From the NCBI RefSeq assembly GCF_001723175.1, contig NC_064650.1, forward strand, positions 1,798,001 to 1,862,000: 64,000 bases of DNA, read 5' to 3'. Below are positions 23,543-35,767 of the stretch, one piece after another. Each line of letters opens with the position of its first letter. Position 1 is the first letter of the stretch. The notes below the pieces were generated by a model. It was not told the DNA's origin, made no database searches, and saw nothing but the letters and a program-made list of their open reading frames with translations. Both the position numbers and the translations under genes were made by a program. The DNA comes from Penicillium oxalicum (lineage: Eukaryota > Ascomycota > Eurotiomycetes > Eurotiales > Aspergillaceae).

Positions 23543-24918
23543 TTAGTCAGGGTTGGTGAGCTGGGAACTTGGTTAGTCACATCCTGGGTGAGGCTTAGGA
23601 TCTCGGTGGCCAGCTAGACTTACACGAAGGACTGGACGTGAGTAATCTTCGTTATCCTGTAGAGAGACGCTGCTATCGCGTGGTCCGTTCGGGTAGATGT
23701 CAGTCTTGAGTCGATTGTCGGTAAAGGTATGTTTGCGTCCGAGGCTGGACCCAGACAGGTCCTGGGCACCTTGAGGGAAGACGCCTCGGGAGAAGCTGGA
23801 TGCCTGGCTGGCCCGATGCTCGGTCATGTCGGCAGTGCTGGGGATCGGGCTTGCGGCGCGGGCCCGCTTGCGATAGAAGAAGACCATGAAAATCAGTGCG
23901 CCGACGAGTGCGAGTCCCCCCAGCACACCGATAACGATCCCGGCGATGGAGCCCCCACTCAGATTTCCAGTGCCCGAGCCTCCACTGTTGGAGGAAGAAT
24001 CCTGGGTGCCCGTTCCGCTTGGAGCAGGGACGGTGATGGTTTTGACGAGGCCTGCCAGGGTCGTCTCCACCATGACCACGCTGCCCGTTGTCGAAGCCGG
24101 GTCGGTTGTGGTGGACTAAGATGCCATGGTCAGTAAGGACAATCCCCGACATAAGATGGTCTTGAGGGAAGACGATACAGGAGTGGGTGTGAGAGTGGTC
24201 AGGGTGCCCGTCGATGTACTTTTCGATGTACTTGTCGATGATGAAGTGCTGCTAGTGCTTTCCTGTGCCACGAATGAGAAATCTTATTTCATGGAACAGC
24301 AAAACACCCGAGCCCAAGCATGAAAGACAACAAGTTCAAAAAGATGTGTAACGATGTATCCAACTTGAACTCTACTGCTGAGGGTCTCCGAGAGAGGGGG
24401 AGGGGGAGTTTTCTTACCGAAGTAGAGGAGGTGGTGGAAGTGGACTTGGACGAAGAGCTGGTTGAGCTGGTCTTGTCGCCGCCGCCGCCGGCGGTGCTGG
24501 TGACGGAATTTCCAACCACGGCGACGTACGCATAGACGCCCTCGGAGGCACTGCCGCAGCTGTCGGCGGGATATCCCGGGCAGCCCGTGGCACAATCAGA
24601 GACATCTGTCTGGGATGACTCGGAGGGGGCCACATTAGTACACCAGCATCGGTTGCCTTGCAGAACACCCAAAGCGTAGCCCGCACAGGTGGTCTGACAA
24701 GCTCCGTTGGACTGATAAATACTGGTGACTAGAGAATGGGTGAGCTTTGGATCAGACGACTCGATGTATTTCACGTGATGCATGGGATATCACCTACCAG
24801 ATGAGAAGTCAGATCCCGTATTGGCCGTAGCACAGTAGGTCAGGGTATTCTTGGCCTCTGCCCCGGGCCACGCCACGAAGGCGAGAGCGACGAGCAAGAA
24901 CAGCATGGGATGCATCAT
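23543..24918 (-). CDS. WSC-domain cell-wall stress sensor
   Basis: Five exons (24918-24798, 24728-24418, 24262-24179, 24115-23624, 23560-23543) give 341 residues. Introns are 69, 155, 63 and 63 bp; several have good branch sites, such as TTACTGAC and GACTAAC. The last exon encodes only LTNPD. The order is: signal peptide (about 1-22, MLFLLVALAFVAWPGAEA), one cysteine-rich WSC domain (about 25-115, with GNRCWC and GCPGYPADSCG), a Ser/Thr-rich O-mannosylation stalk, a membrane helix (about 229-252, GIVIGVLGGLALVGALIF), a basic YRKRARA stop-transfer and a short cytosolic tail ending near DYSRPVLR. WSC sensors report wall stress through Rho1 to the cell-wall-integrity MAP kinases. The start could be the second ATG at 24915. 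Domain calls are direct; the signalling role is from the family. Confidence 0.92.
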
Positions 24919-27360
24919 CCTTTCAGGAAGGAGAGGCTTTCCGAAGGGAATCTTGGGTGGGGGATGTGCAAGAGGTCACAACCCGGAGACGTGTGCACCG
25001 TGGATAGGCTGAATCTGCCAGATGGCGGGCGGGTGTTGTCAAGCCCGCCGTGTGTTCACAAAATGCAATTGTTGTAAGAGAAGATTAGGATGATTTCCTG
25101 TGAATGCCGTGCCGACCGGTGTGGTTGAGATGCCGATCACTCATGCGACAGGTGAGATGGAGAGGGGGAGAATGAGATGCAGCGTTGGAGGACCCAGGCT
25201 TGGTGAAGTGAGGGAGCCGTGAGGGTACACAGAAGATTCCACCACCCGTTCAGAACTGACACGCCAGAGCAAAGTTCCCGTTTTAGAGGGGCAATCGCAT
25301 CGTTTGTGTCGATGTCGGAAGGCAAGAGAGGGGGTGGTCGAGGTGTGATCAGGGGTGAGCAAGAAAATGGCGAGTGCAACCCAGCGAGGTTGGAGCGATA
25401 GATGATGCACCGGATGGCACGTTGGTAGTAGGAGGAGAAGCTCAGAGAAGGCTGACTGGGGGGGTGAAAGCAAAGTCCGATCGGAATCGTCAGTCGTTAC
25501 TCGTCGACACTTGGACACTACTATACCAGTAGTCTAGCCGTCTCGTAGTCTCGTAGTTTAGTACTGGAGCAGGGTGGATGTTGGTCGGGGGGGGGGGGCG
25601 GGAGGAAGAGGAAGATCGAGTGGAAAAGGTGCATAAGAAGGTTGGCATTAATCGTCAGGACTTTCTCGTACCGTATCGTGTCTGGATGTCGAGCGTCCGG
25701 GATTGCCGCTAACCCACTCGTCTCGGAGTGGAGACGTGATTGTCGTGCACGTCCTTGGCTGTATTCCACGTAACCGAACAGAGTCGACTCGAGAGTCTAG
25801 ATGGAGAAGGGTCACAAAAGCCCATGATTCATTATTACAGATCTCATTTTGCTCATTGACGTCCTCTACCAGTATACCCGAAGGACTATGATTTGGGAGA
25901 GATATGGGTATGAATCAATGTGTGTCTGGTGGATGTGCATTGGGGGTTCCCCCAAATGGTACTCGAGATCATTCCAGGCTGTGGAAAATGCGCCGAATAT
26001 CCCTATCGTACCGACATGGCCATCAATGGAGCTCGCTGCAGTCGAGGTCCAGATGGAGATTCGACAGCGACCTTGTCCGCTTGCCCGTATCATGACTCTC
26101 AGAGTGCAAGACCCTACACATATGCACTTAGTCAAAGATCTAGAATCGACTGGTGAATCGAGTCCGACTCTGGTCCCCATCTAACTCCTCTTTGACGATG
26201 ATTGGCAATGTCCCATCTCCGTGAAGAACACAACCTTCCTCGGGATTGGGAACCTGAGCGGATATGCACCTCCGATCCGTTGAAAGGTTCATGATATTCA
26301 AGTGCAGTTCCCCATCACCGGAAGGACCTGTCCAGTTCACTCGTCGGAGCTGGTCGAGAGCAGTAGAACGCCAACAATGCCAGTCAACCGCTGTTTTTGT
26401 TTTTGGTTTCCCCTCTTCGGAGAGTTAGCAGCAACTGGATCTCAGGGCACCTCAAGTGCCAATCAACGGACGAGAAATTAATAGTACATTTTAAGATTTT
26501 CCGGTTTCACCCCGTCCAGCTCCCGCCCGGTGCTCTTCGTCCATTCAACGTGCCGGATTGATTGGTTTGATGGGGGTCCACTGGCAACCAAATTCCAAGT
26601 TTTGGTGGACTGGAGCTCCACCGGCTTCCTCCTTTGGGACATTGGCTTGGATGGCTGAGAGCAAAATACAGTAACCTAACGAGGATGGAGAGGAGATGAT
26701 TTCCAATCAGTGTAAAAAAAACTATCAGACGGAAACACGAGAGATAGCACCGGGATCATCTTGCAGTAGAGAATGGTGGAAGAGAGAGAAAGAGAGAGCT
26801 TTTTTTTTCTGATCCATGTGATAGTCGTGACAGTCGTCAAGCCTTCGGGACCGAGTGACTCCGTAAGCGTACCGGTGTTCCTGTCATCCTACACACATTC
26901 CTCAGGGGCTCTACTCTCCTGCATACTTGTCGAAGACTGCCCTTTCATGTTACATACCTCGAGTTGCGATCAATGCAAGATGTACTTTAATACGGTCGCC
27001 CAGCTCCATCAACGTGTGTCGGAGGCATCTTGAAAAGGCTTTTTGAAAAGCTACAGAATGTGGTTTGGCCATATTGTGTGGAAGTTGGGTACTTGAGTAC
27101 GCTGTACTCAGCCCAGTGCTCAAAGTCAGATCCGTCGCGGGACTTTTATGATCAGCTTCTGGCCCCTCTTTTTGGACTTGCCCATCTGAACCCTTTCCCA
27201 TGCGGGAGGTGAGACCCGTCATTCAATTGACCATCAGCCTCGGGCAGGGCGTCATAGATCATGTCCGCCCTGCAACCCTGCAGTATCATCCCAAGGGTGT
27301 TTGCATCCGGTGAGGATGCGCAGCTTCAAGCTTCAATGGGCACCAAGCCGATGACAGTAG

Positions 27361-27377
27361 AGGTACCTTGGGTACCT
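27361..27377. repeat. AGGTACC inverted repeat
   Basis: A perfect 7-bp inverted repeat (AGGTACC-TTG-GGTACCT) in intergenic DNA. It belongs to the family of TAGGTAC/GTACCTA motifs seen repeatedly in the gaps of this window. Confidence 0.8.
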
Positions 27378-28599
27378 ACCTGTGTAGGAGGAGTCCTCAC
27401 TACCAGTAACCTTTTGAAAGTCCCGCGCGCGGCGTATACGTAATCGGTGGATCGGGCTGAGATCCGTTGGTCAGGCAATCGACGATTGTCCTACTCGTCA
27501 CGTCTCGGAACTGCAGTCTGGCCGCAGCCACGCAGAGCTGTTGCCGTCAGCCACACCAAAAATCAAGCACTGATCGAAAACAACTGGACTCTCCAATCGT
27601 GTAGGATCTTCGGTCTAGTCCTCTATCCCGCAAGCCTGCCGAAAACATGCCTCTTCTGCCTTTTTTTTGTGTGTGTAGGAGGTAGACAGGTCCTTGGAAA
27701 CTTCAGCAAGCGCCATCCTACACCACAACACCTCAGAGTTCTCGTACACATGTACAAACACCAGTCAACTTCATGAGGCTCAGAGTCAGTCTCCGATGCG
27801 ATCGCTCTCCCACGTTCCTAATACCCGGTCGGAAAATTCTTCGGCTTCCTTCCAATCTGATGCCGATGATTACCGTCTTTGAGACACTCGGGGCGGAGAG
27901 CTCCTCTTACTCACTCTTTCTCTCTCTCTCTATCCAATCAATTATTGTCATCGCCAAATATGATTCAAAATGGGGGGCTTGCAGCCCCAGCCAGGTTCAC
28001 AACTTGGAAACTGGAGTGGTGATCCGCCGACTGGCCTCTCTAGAGCAGTTATGGACTGCGCCTGTTCCATTGCATTCCGCAGAGTGAGAGACTCGTATGG
28101 ATATAGAAAGATACTAGGGTTGCAGAGTTTACTTTTGTTTTTCCTCCCAAGTCATCGAGAGAAATAGGCCCAGCCTCCAGAACCCCCGAGACCCAAGATC
28201 CAGCCGACACTCGCGTACCGTACCGGAACCATTGGGAACGATGACGCAGAGGCGGAACAAGGTACAGGACCATACGCCGTCTGTTGTGGTCGAGAGGAGA
28301 AGTCGATTTCGCAGCTTCCCGAGGCTTGAACCAGATGATTCTAGTTGGCGGTTCGCAGTGCGCCGGGACCGGCCCTGAACCCGTTGTCGAGATCTACAGG
28401 AGGTGTGTCAAAAGGAGGTTCACGACCACGCGATCCTATTGATCCCAACCAGTCGTGTGACGTGGACCTTTCGACCGTCTGCTCGGACCACACCGTCCTG
28501 ATTGACAGGAACACTGCATGATTCAGCCGGGTTCACCTGTCGGAGATACAGTGGTTCCTGACCAGGTGTACCCTTCCCTCCAGACGAGAGTCCTGTCAG

Positions 28600-28615
28600 T
28601 GTACAGAACTGTACA
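28600..28615. repeat. TGTACAG inverted repeat
   Basis: A perfect 7-bp inverted repeat (TGTACAG-AA-CTGTACA) in intergenic DNA. Related GTACAG/CTGTAC words occur near 31610, 39920, 40038 and 58784. Confidence 0.8.
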
Positions 28616-31085
28616 GCTAGAGGGCATGTACATCCATGCCTTCTGGATTGTACGGACTTTTACCACCGCAGAGCCATATCCACGATCGAAGAATCGTGAA
28701 TCATGATCCAATAAAGTCCCTGTGGTGTTTTCCACCGACTCCAGCGACGTGCAGACGAATTCTGATTGCACCAGGACCCGGATCAGAAACACTAGGGTCG
28801 ACGATCGAAATCTCTCTTCTTCTCTTCCTCCAGTCGCAGTCATCTCTGCCAGGTAAGCTGTAGCAAGTTGCTCTCTCTCCTTCTCTCTCTCTCTCTCTTT
28901 CCACAGGGTTCAACGGGGGCAAGTGAGTCCCGCAGAGATTGGAGAACGGACCCGACCGGGGCCAGAAAGGAGAGAGGTGAGAGGAGAAGAGTTCCACACG
29001 CCCACTGCACGCACCGCCTGGCTGGAGCCCGTTCCGACGTGTCCGCAAACTGGCAAGTTCTAGACTGCAACCAGATGAAATCATGGATGAGATGATGAGA
29101 GATGCTGAGGAGCAGCCTTGTGGATTTCCGCGACCACCCAGATTATTACATACACCAATACACAGTTACAGTACATGGCTCCATGTTCAACGGGACAAGT
29201 TTTCACAATGACCTGAATCCTTGAACGAGAGCACTGCCTCTCTCAACATGGTGCCTGATTTTTTCGTCCATGTGGCTTTTTTTCCCCCTCCTGGTCTGTT
29301 CTTCTGCCTTTCATGGAACCACTCCACCGCGCTCCTTGGTTGAATCCCGGTAAGAACCCCGCTTGGGATCGTTGATGTCAAGTAAACAAAAATTCTCGGT
29401 GAAAATCTGGGATGGCCCAGACGGAGGACTTGAGTGGCAACAAATCGTTCCTGCGCATGGTGAGGTAGTCTGGAGGTGAAAGGGAAGGGTGGATCGAGAC
29501 CTCCAGGAACGCCTGTTAGTAGGTAGATTTCTTTTACTAATCCAGCAGTAATAGCTATAGTGCATATGTACATATGAGCTCTTCCGTCGAAAATGCAGAT
29601 AAAATCAATCAGGCCAACAAAATCTACGCAACAGAGCTCGAGGAGTCTTTCTGGGTTCTTTTTCCATTAACCTCTTCGGTGGAAAGTGTAGAGAGAAAAG
29701 AGCAGAGTGCGTACATCGATGGTGTTCAAAGTAGTAAGATTTCTAGGGAAAAGAGCCGCTTTATTCTCACTCTTCTTGCGCGATGACATGGGTTTGGGAG
29801 GATCTCTGATTCCTCGATCGATCGATTCTGCATGTTCCATCACTGCATAGGTGCAAGGCCGGATACACACGTGGTTTCGGCACAACGATCCTTCGAATCG
29901 TGCGTGGATGTTGGGAACATGCTCGTGTGCACTGGGAAGTTATAGCTACAGTATATCACTAGTATTAGCTGCTATGCTTACTACCTACTGTCCAATTTAC
30001 TGTATATCGTGGACGCTTTGAAGTAGATTAGAGCTCTTCCGTATAGACAACAAGACACTTGTAAAAATCACGAATACCTCAGGGTCGAGGTGCTACCAGT
30101 AGACATATTACTGGCCAAAGCATAGCTAACAGGCGAAACATCTATATGCCAGCCTGACCCTATGTAGTACTCCATGAAAAGAAGGTGGCCTAGATGCATG
30201 TAACAACCACACATGCCTGCGCGTGCATACCGCAATGTTCCAGAAACGAGGTATTGTACTGCGTCAAATGTTATAGTAGCCATGTGCATTATGAAAAATG
30301 GAGCATACACGTGTGCCTTGTGCCGTTGGAACGACTTTTTTAAAGGTGTTTCCAGTATATTGTCCACAGTCTATTATTATATCTCAGTAAGCTGTCTTCC
30401 AATTTGAAACACTTTCCTGATAACGAAAAGATCGATGAACAATGTCTAGTAGTGTTTTTTTCTACCTGGGTACTGACTGAGGACGGGGAAAGACTGCAAG
30501 ATTGACCTCATTCTAGCCCCCAATGTCCAAATACCTCCATCTAGTAATGAAGCCCAACGCACATCACCCTCCACATCGAGTTTTCTCGATTAAACAGATC
30601 CCCAGCCTTGGAAAGATACTGGAGGTTCTCACTCATCTAGTTCCGCAATAGTGCCCCCCTCGATAACCATCCCATACCCACATCTAGTACTGTACAAGCA
30701 ACAAACTCCCCCAGTCAGAAAATTCCACCGACGATGCAGGCGTCACCATCGCGACAGTCTCTGCATCCATTTCACGTAAAATAGAATGAACTAATCCGAT
30801 CCACCGTCTGAATCGAGAATTTGAGACTCTCCTCGCCACCAATATACCCGTCTGCTGCCCCCACTACCCACCACGTACACCAACATCCGCTCCATTTGCC
30901 AATGGCATCGTCATGGTACCTGCGCCCAAGGCTGGTGCCGAGCCCTCGTGCGGTCCTCCCCACCGCGAAAAGCTCCACTTTGGTGCCTGCATCGAGTCGG
31001 GTGCGGGTGTGTCGCTTGTTCTCAATTTTGATAAAGTCTTCTTCTTGAACAGTAAATTGTAACCTCGTGTGCTATTTCACTTGAA

Positions 31086-31121
31086 CCCCCCCCCCCCCCC
31101 CCCCCTTTTTTTTTTTTTTTT
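31086..31121. repeat. C20T16 polypyrimidine tract
   Basis: A run of 20 C is followed directly by 16 T, a 36-base strand-asymmetric tract in the gene-poor interval. Such tracts can adopt unusual structure and are prone to length change. Confidence 0.93.
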
Positions 31122-32439
31122 AACATTCCGAGATGGAGTGTCGTTGATGAGATCTTGGACAAAGGGCTGATTTATATGGGGGGTTTTCTTCTTAAATATC
31201 ACCATGTGGACGTGGTCAGGCCTGTTACGGAGATAAGGTCGAGGAAATTCTCACCGAATAAATAAGGTACTAGAAAGTAGATTCTACCTAGGACTTTTTT
31301 TCTATGTAGTATGTATACCTCACCTTATAAGGTCGATACTCTATAATAAAGAGATAAATCTCCTACAGGCTCGTCTTCGTACCAATTTCCAGCACACGTG
31401 GGGGTCGCGCTCGGAGGAAAAAAAAGACTCAACCAACGAGCACCTTCCCCTTAACCATAAAATAATGATCGTCAAAATCCTTCGCGGTCAATCTTTTCAT
31501 TTATAGAACTTGGGGAGGGATTCTCAGAATACGACCATTTTGAGAAGGTGCCCAGCCCCGGGAGATGGGTGGATCGTTGCGTAAGTAGTATGACCATGTA
31601 CACCGTACATTGTACAGTGCTGGAATCAACGACCCCCTCAAGCTCGTACGGATGGATGTTTCCGATCGCTCCGCTTATGTGCTCACACTGCTCCAGTGCT
31701 GACGGCTTTATTGCTCAGTGCGGAGTGTACTGCTTACTATTCTCGAACGTAGTGTAGGTAGGTCAGAGGTCAGTCCCACCGCAATGGGGCACTGATGAGC
31801 CCCTTTTGGAATGCGGAATGGATCAGGTTTCATGTTCGATTCCATCTTGAGAACGGATCTGCGGCTGTGCCTCATGGTGGCTGGAGAGGATTTCGATGGT
31901 CTCCATCGGTATGATGGTCGTATGATGTATGTCCCTTTTATCGATGTAATTGTGTAGATGTGTGGACTTGTGGTGTCGGGACAGGCGGCATCCATACTGC
32001 GAATTCTGCATCTTACAAAGGTGACATAATGAGGTCGTGGTGGAGTTTTTCGGACAGCAGATTTGTCAAGTGTTTGTACCTCGATACCTACTAGAGGCAT
32101 ACATAGTAGGAGTAATAGTACTGTAGGTTGCTAGGTACAGCACAGTCCCTGAGGGCAAACATTCACCCGGGCAGTTCAAGGAAAAAAGAATGAGTGAGCG
32201 ATGGAATCGATTCCCATGCCATTGAAAATCCTAATGACACTTCACCTATTCAGGCAGAGAAAACACATGTCCCCCGCTTAATTCATCTGTACTCCCCCAA
32301 AAAAGAAAGGAAAAGGAAAGAAAGAAAAAAAACACAGAACAAGGGTCATCATCATGAGGCATAGTTCGTGTATAAGAGCGATCGTGAGCCGTGAGTCGTA
32401 ACTGCACAAATGCGTGTAATGCAAAGACATGTCAAGAGA

Positions 32440-34620
32440 TCAAGTTCGCTCTTCAACGATCCACTCTCGCTCCCGAATGTGTCTTTTCATCCGTGGGCGA
32501 GGAGGTAATCGTTCAACAAATGGTCTTGGTCGAGGAGCTCGTTCCAGTCGTTCTTGTTGCATTTCCTTGATGCGTCGTCTTCGGGCGTGACGGATGGCAT
32601 CGGACAACTCAACAAGTTCATCAATGTCGGCCTAGATCACAAAGGCGCAGTAAGCATTCTTGTCTCTGTGATACTCCGAGTGATAGGCAGACGCTTACCG
32701 GCTGTAGAAAAGAAAAGATGTAATAAAACTTCCTCGTCTCTTCAAACTCATATCCGAGGCGTTCAATGGCTTCGCGGACGATCAAGTCCTTTGTGATTTC
32801 TGTCCAGCGCTCGTCGGGGCGCTCAGTCACAACTTGCTGCTCGACACGGCCACGAACCTCAAGCTCTTCCTTGAGAGCCCCCTTGGGTGCCACTTCGACA
32901 ACCTCTAGCGCACGAGGCACTTCGACAACATCCTCGGTTGGGGGAGAAGGGACCAGAGCCAGCTCCTTGATCCCAATCTCCTCTCGCAGGTGATGGTTGG
33001 ATCGCTCCCGGCGGATTTTGATCTCCTCTTCAATGAGGTCCTCATCGACAAGTGGACCACGGGACAGGGGCCGGGGGCGAGCGGGTGGACTTCCCGAGAT
33101 TGAAGACGTGCTGTCTCGATCGTCTACAGATCTTACACGGTGCTCGCGATGTCTCTGTGCCTCTCGTCTCCGCTGCTTTTTGAGATCGATGGACAGGTCG
33201 GCAGTGGGGGAGAGAGATTCTTCTCGGTCTCGATTATTGAGAACAATTTCTTCTTCCGATACACGCCCGTGGGGGCCTCGTCGAGTACTGCAATTGAGAC
33301 ATGATCAGCCCGACATGAAATTGGTGGACCCAAAGTCGACATGGTCAGATGGACTTACTGCTTGTGGTAGTCGATTTCATCAAAGCTAGCTCGAGGAGAA
33401 GTCAAATCTGGACTGGGGGCACGAGGCAGACGTGCAGGTTCGAATCCTGGTCGATTGTCAGAAGAGCTGTCCACGGTGCCGTGTTTGTTCTGTTTCGAAT
33501 TACCGTGGTCAATATGTCGGTGATGCGTGATGAAGTCCTGATGGATGGGACGGGCTCGGATAGGTTCCGGGGACGGAGAACGCTCTCGGGGAGACAATCT
33601 TTCTTTGCTTCTTCGAATGATGATTTCGTCGCTCTCCATACTATCCCGGCCAGCATGCCGACCATGTTCTCTTCGACGAAGTAATATGTCCTCTTCCAAC
33701 TCTTCCGAGTCTCGATGTCGGGGTCGTCTTCGTGGTCCTGACCGTCTCGTTTCTCTGATTCGGATTTCGTCCTCTTCATCTGGCTCTTCACTTGGCCAGG
33801 CACCAGGTACCTCTCGAGGCGGAGGCTCCCGCACATATCGTGGCTCTGGCTGACTGAGCCTGCGTCGTCTTCGTGACTCGCGAGTCTTGATCTCTTCCTC
33901 CAGCTCTTCCTCTCGAGGTGATGGTCGGTCTTTCCAGGACATGACCAATTCTTCTTCATAGGTAGGCTCTCGTCGAGGTCGTGCTCCCCGTAACCTTTCC
34001 TGGTGTCTATCGTCGATGGATTCTTCTTCTAGTTCCACCTCGCGGCGTGACGGCCCGCGTCTAGGTCGCGACGCCGATCGATAATAGATCTCATCTTCCT
34101 CCTCGAGAACCCTCTCTCTCAGTTTCAAATCCCCCTCGCTGGTCCGACCTCGCTGGCGCATTGCAGGATCGTCTCTCTCAAAGTCGCGCGATCTTCGATG
34201 CCTCCGACCCTCTGGTCTCTCCCTTTCCCCGATGATGAGCTCAGACTCTTCCTCTTCCACCAGTTCACGAGGTCGGTGGTTGCGGCTCTCACGCCGGCGA
34301 GACGATCGCACTCGGGGCTCTTCCGGCTCCCTCTCGGGCCCCATCTCAATCCGTTCGTCTCGTGACCGTCTGATCAAGGGACCTGGTTCTCTTGGTCCTT
34401 CGTAGGCCTCACGTACCAAATCGCGAGGCGGTCGGTCCCGAATATGCATGCGCTCCAGATCCTCCACCGGAGGCATCGATCTGCGCCGTCGAAATTCAAC
34501 ATCCTCATCAAAGACACGCTCCGGTCGACGGGATCGCGAATATCGGTCTCTCTCCCTTTCGATCTCCAAATCCTCCTCCTCCTCTTCGTAGTATTCTCGA
34601 GGCGGGGCTCGGCGCGACAT
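32440..34620 (-). CDS. Arg/Glu-rich DUF8035-like protein
   Basis: Three exons (34620-33359, 33287-32699, 32631-32440) give 680 residues, with introns of 71 and 67 bp. The N-terminal 420 residues are extremely charged, alternating acidic blocks (EEEEDLEIERERDRY) with RR, SR and RE dipeptides; this is probably disordered. The conserved part is near the C-terminus: DERWTEITKDLIVREAIERL, then a Tyr/Phe-rich segment, then DELVELSDAIRHARRRRIKE, which fits my memory of the fungal DUF8035 family. The last 30 residues are again basic. The start is the ATG at 34620; a longer frame begins only with TTG. The function is unknown. The composition suggests a nuclear or RNA-associated protein, but that is inference. 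A chance TTCGAATCC inside exon 1 resembles a tRNA T-loop but no tRNA folds. Confidence 0.85.
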
Positions 34621-35767
34621 TGTTGGCAATCAGGTGTGAAAGCCTCCAAGTGGGCAAATTGAGAGTCTGGCAGGTTGGCCCACGTGCATTACTCTGTCGT
34701 TCGGGGTGTCAGGTAGCCCGTGATGTGTACTGGATGGCCAACTGTCGTGACGACAGCTCATCGAGATAAGCGGGGCAAACTAGCATGCGCGGGGGGTGGT
34801 TCGTTGCTATCGCAGGCCATGTGCTCTCTGCGGTTTCCCCCTGGCCTCAGTCAATGTGAGTGTCAGAGTGAGGGCCCACCGACCCGACTGTGAGCGATGA
34901 CTGGAGCGAGATAGACTTTGGAGGGACAAAGTCGAGTCAGAACATGGCCCGACAGAGCTGTCAGAAAGTGTTTGCGGGGGTGAGCGATACACCCGATGAC
35001 CATCCCAATCCCACCCCCACTGATGTCACACTACCAGCACCCGTCGGCGCTCGAGTGATTAAACCCACACGAGAAGGTGCCAATTTTCTTGCTTTGCAAC
35101 AATACGTCCTATGGTGTACTCTCTGATGTTTATTCGAGAAAGATCCGCTCGGCCAAAGGTCACTCTCGCCTATACTTCGTATTTTCCTCGTAGTTCTTGG
35201 TCTGACTGGGTCCTCGAGTCGGGACCCAAGGCTCTTCCACCCACGGGTCCAAAGACTGGACTGGATCGCCCCAACCGGCCCGGACAGGTCCCGCCTGTCA
35301 TCTTTCAAACCGCCAACTATGACGTGAACTGGAAGTTTCCAAGGGGTGTTCGGGATAGCTACAAGCATACAGAGAGAGAGAAAGACATCTATGGTGCTAG
35401 GGTGATGACGACATCAGCCCAATCTGAGCTGTCGGGCATATACATGCCGAGTCATCGGGCAGGTCGGGACCTGGTGCATGCGAACTCGGCTCATAGGACG
35501 AAGTATACGTACGCTGGGAGAGGTCGACCACGTCTCGCAAACACCAAAAGGTATCATAGAGCGAACTTGAAAAATATTGAAGAATACATTACGATGAAAT
35601 TGAATTGAGCAATCCGTGAAATGATCAAAGGCTTCGCTTTCCCGGATCCATAGCTTGATGGAATGAATTGCGGTATGAGTACTCTACTTTGCAATGGTTC
35701 AAAGCATCGCACCGGTCGCGTGGAAGAGGTGGGCCTGCACAAATCAGTCGCAGCACGACGGTGAGCT
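34621..35767. promoter_or_regulatory. spacer upstream of the DUF8035-like gene
   Basis: This 1.15-kb interval separates the DUF8035-like start from the polymerase eta stop; both genes are on minus. It should contain the promoter of the former and the 3' UTR of the latter. A plus-strand frame at 35111-35608 shows no domain. Confidence 0.5.

Larger units (their letters stand above)
24919..32439. other. 7.5-kb region without a recognisable gene
   Basis: The interval begins with the WSC gene promoter and ends at the DUF8035-like stop. Its frames are short (none above about 130 codons) and show no domain. It contains a 12-G run near 25587, a C20T16 tract at 31086-31121, a CT repeat near 28885 and several GTAC-centred dyads (27361-27377, 28600-28615, about 31595-31620). 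A spliced short gene or non-coding RNA cannot be excluded. Confidence 0.45.

Noticed and set aside
33426..33450. TTCGAATCC, resembling a tRNA T-arm
   Set aside because: It lies inside the coding exon of the DUF8035-like protein. The stem has a mismatch and no acceptor, D or anticodon arms can be placed.
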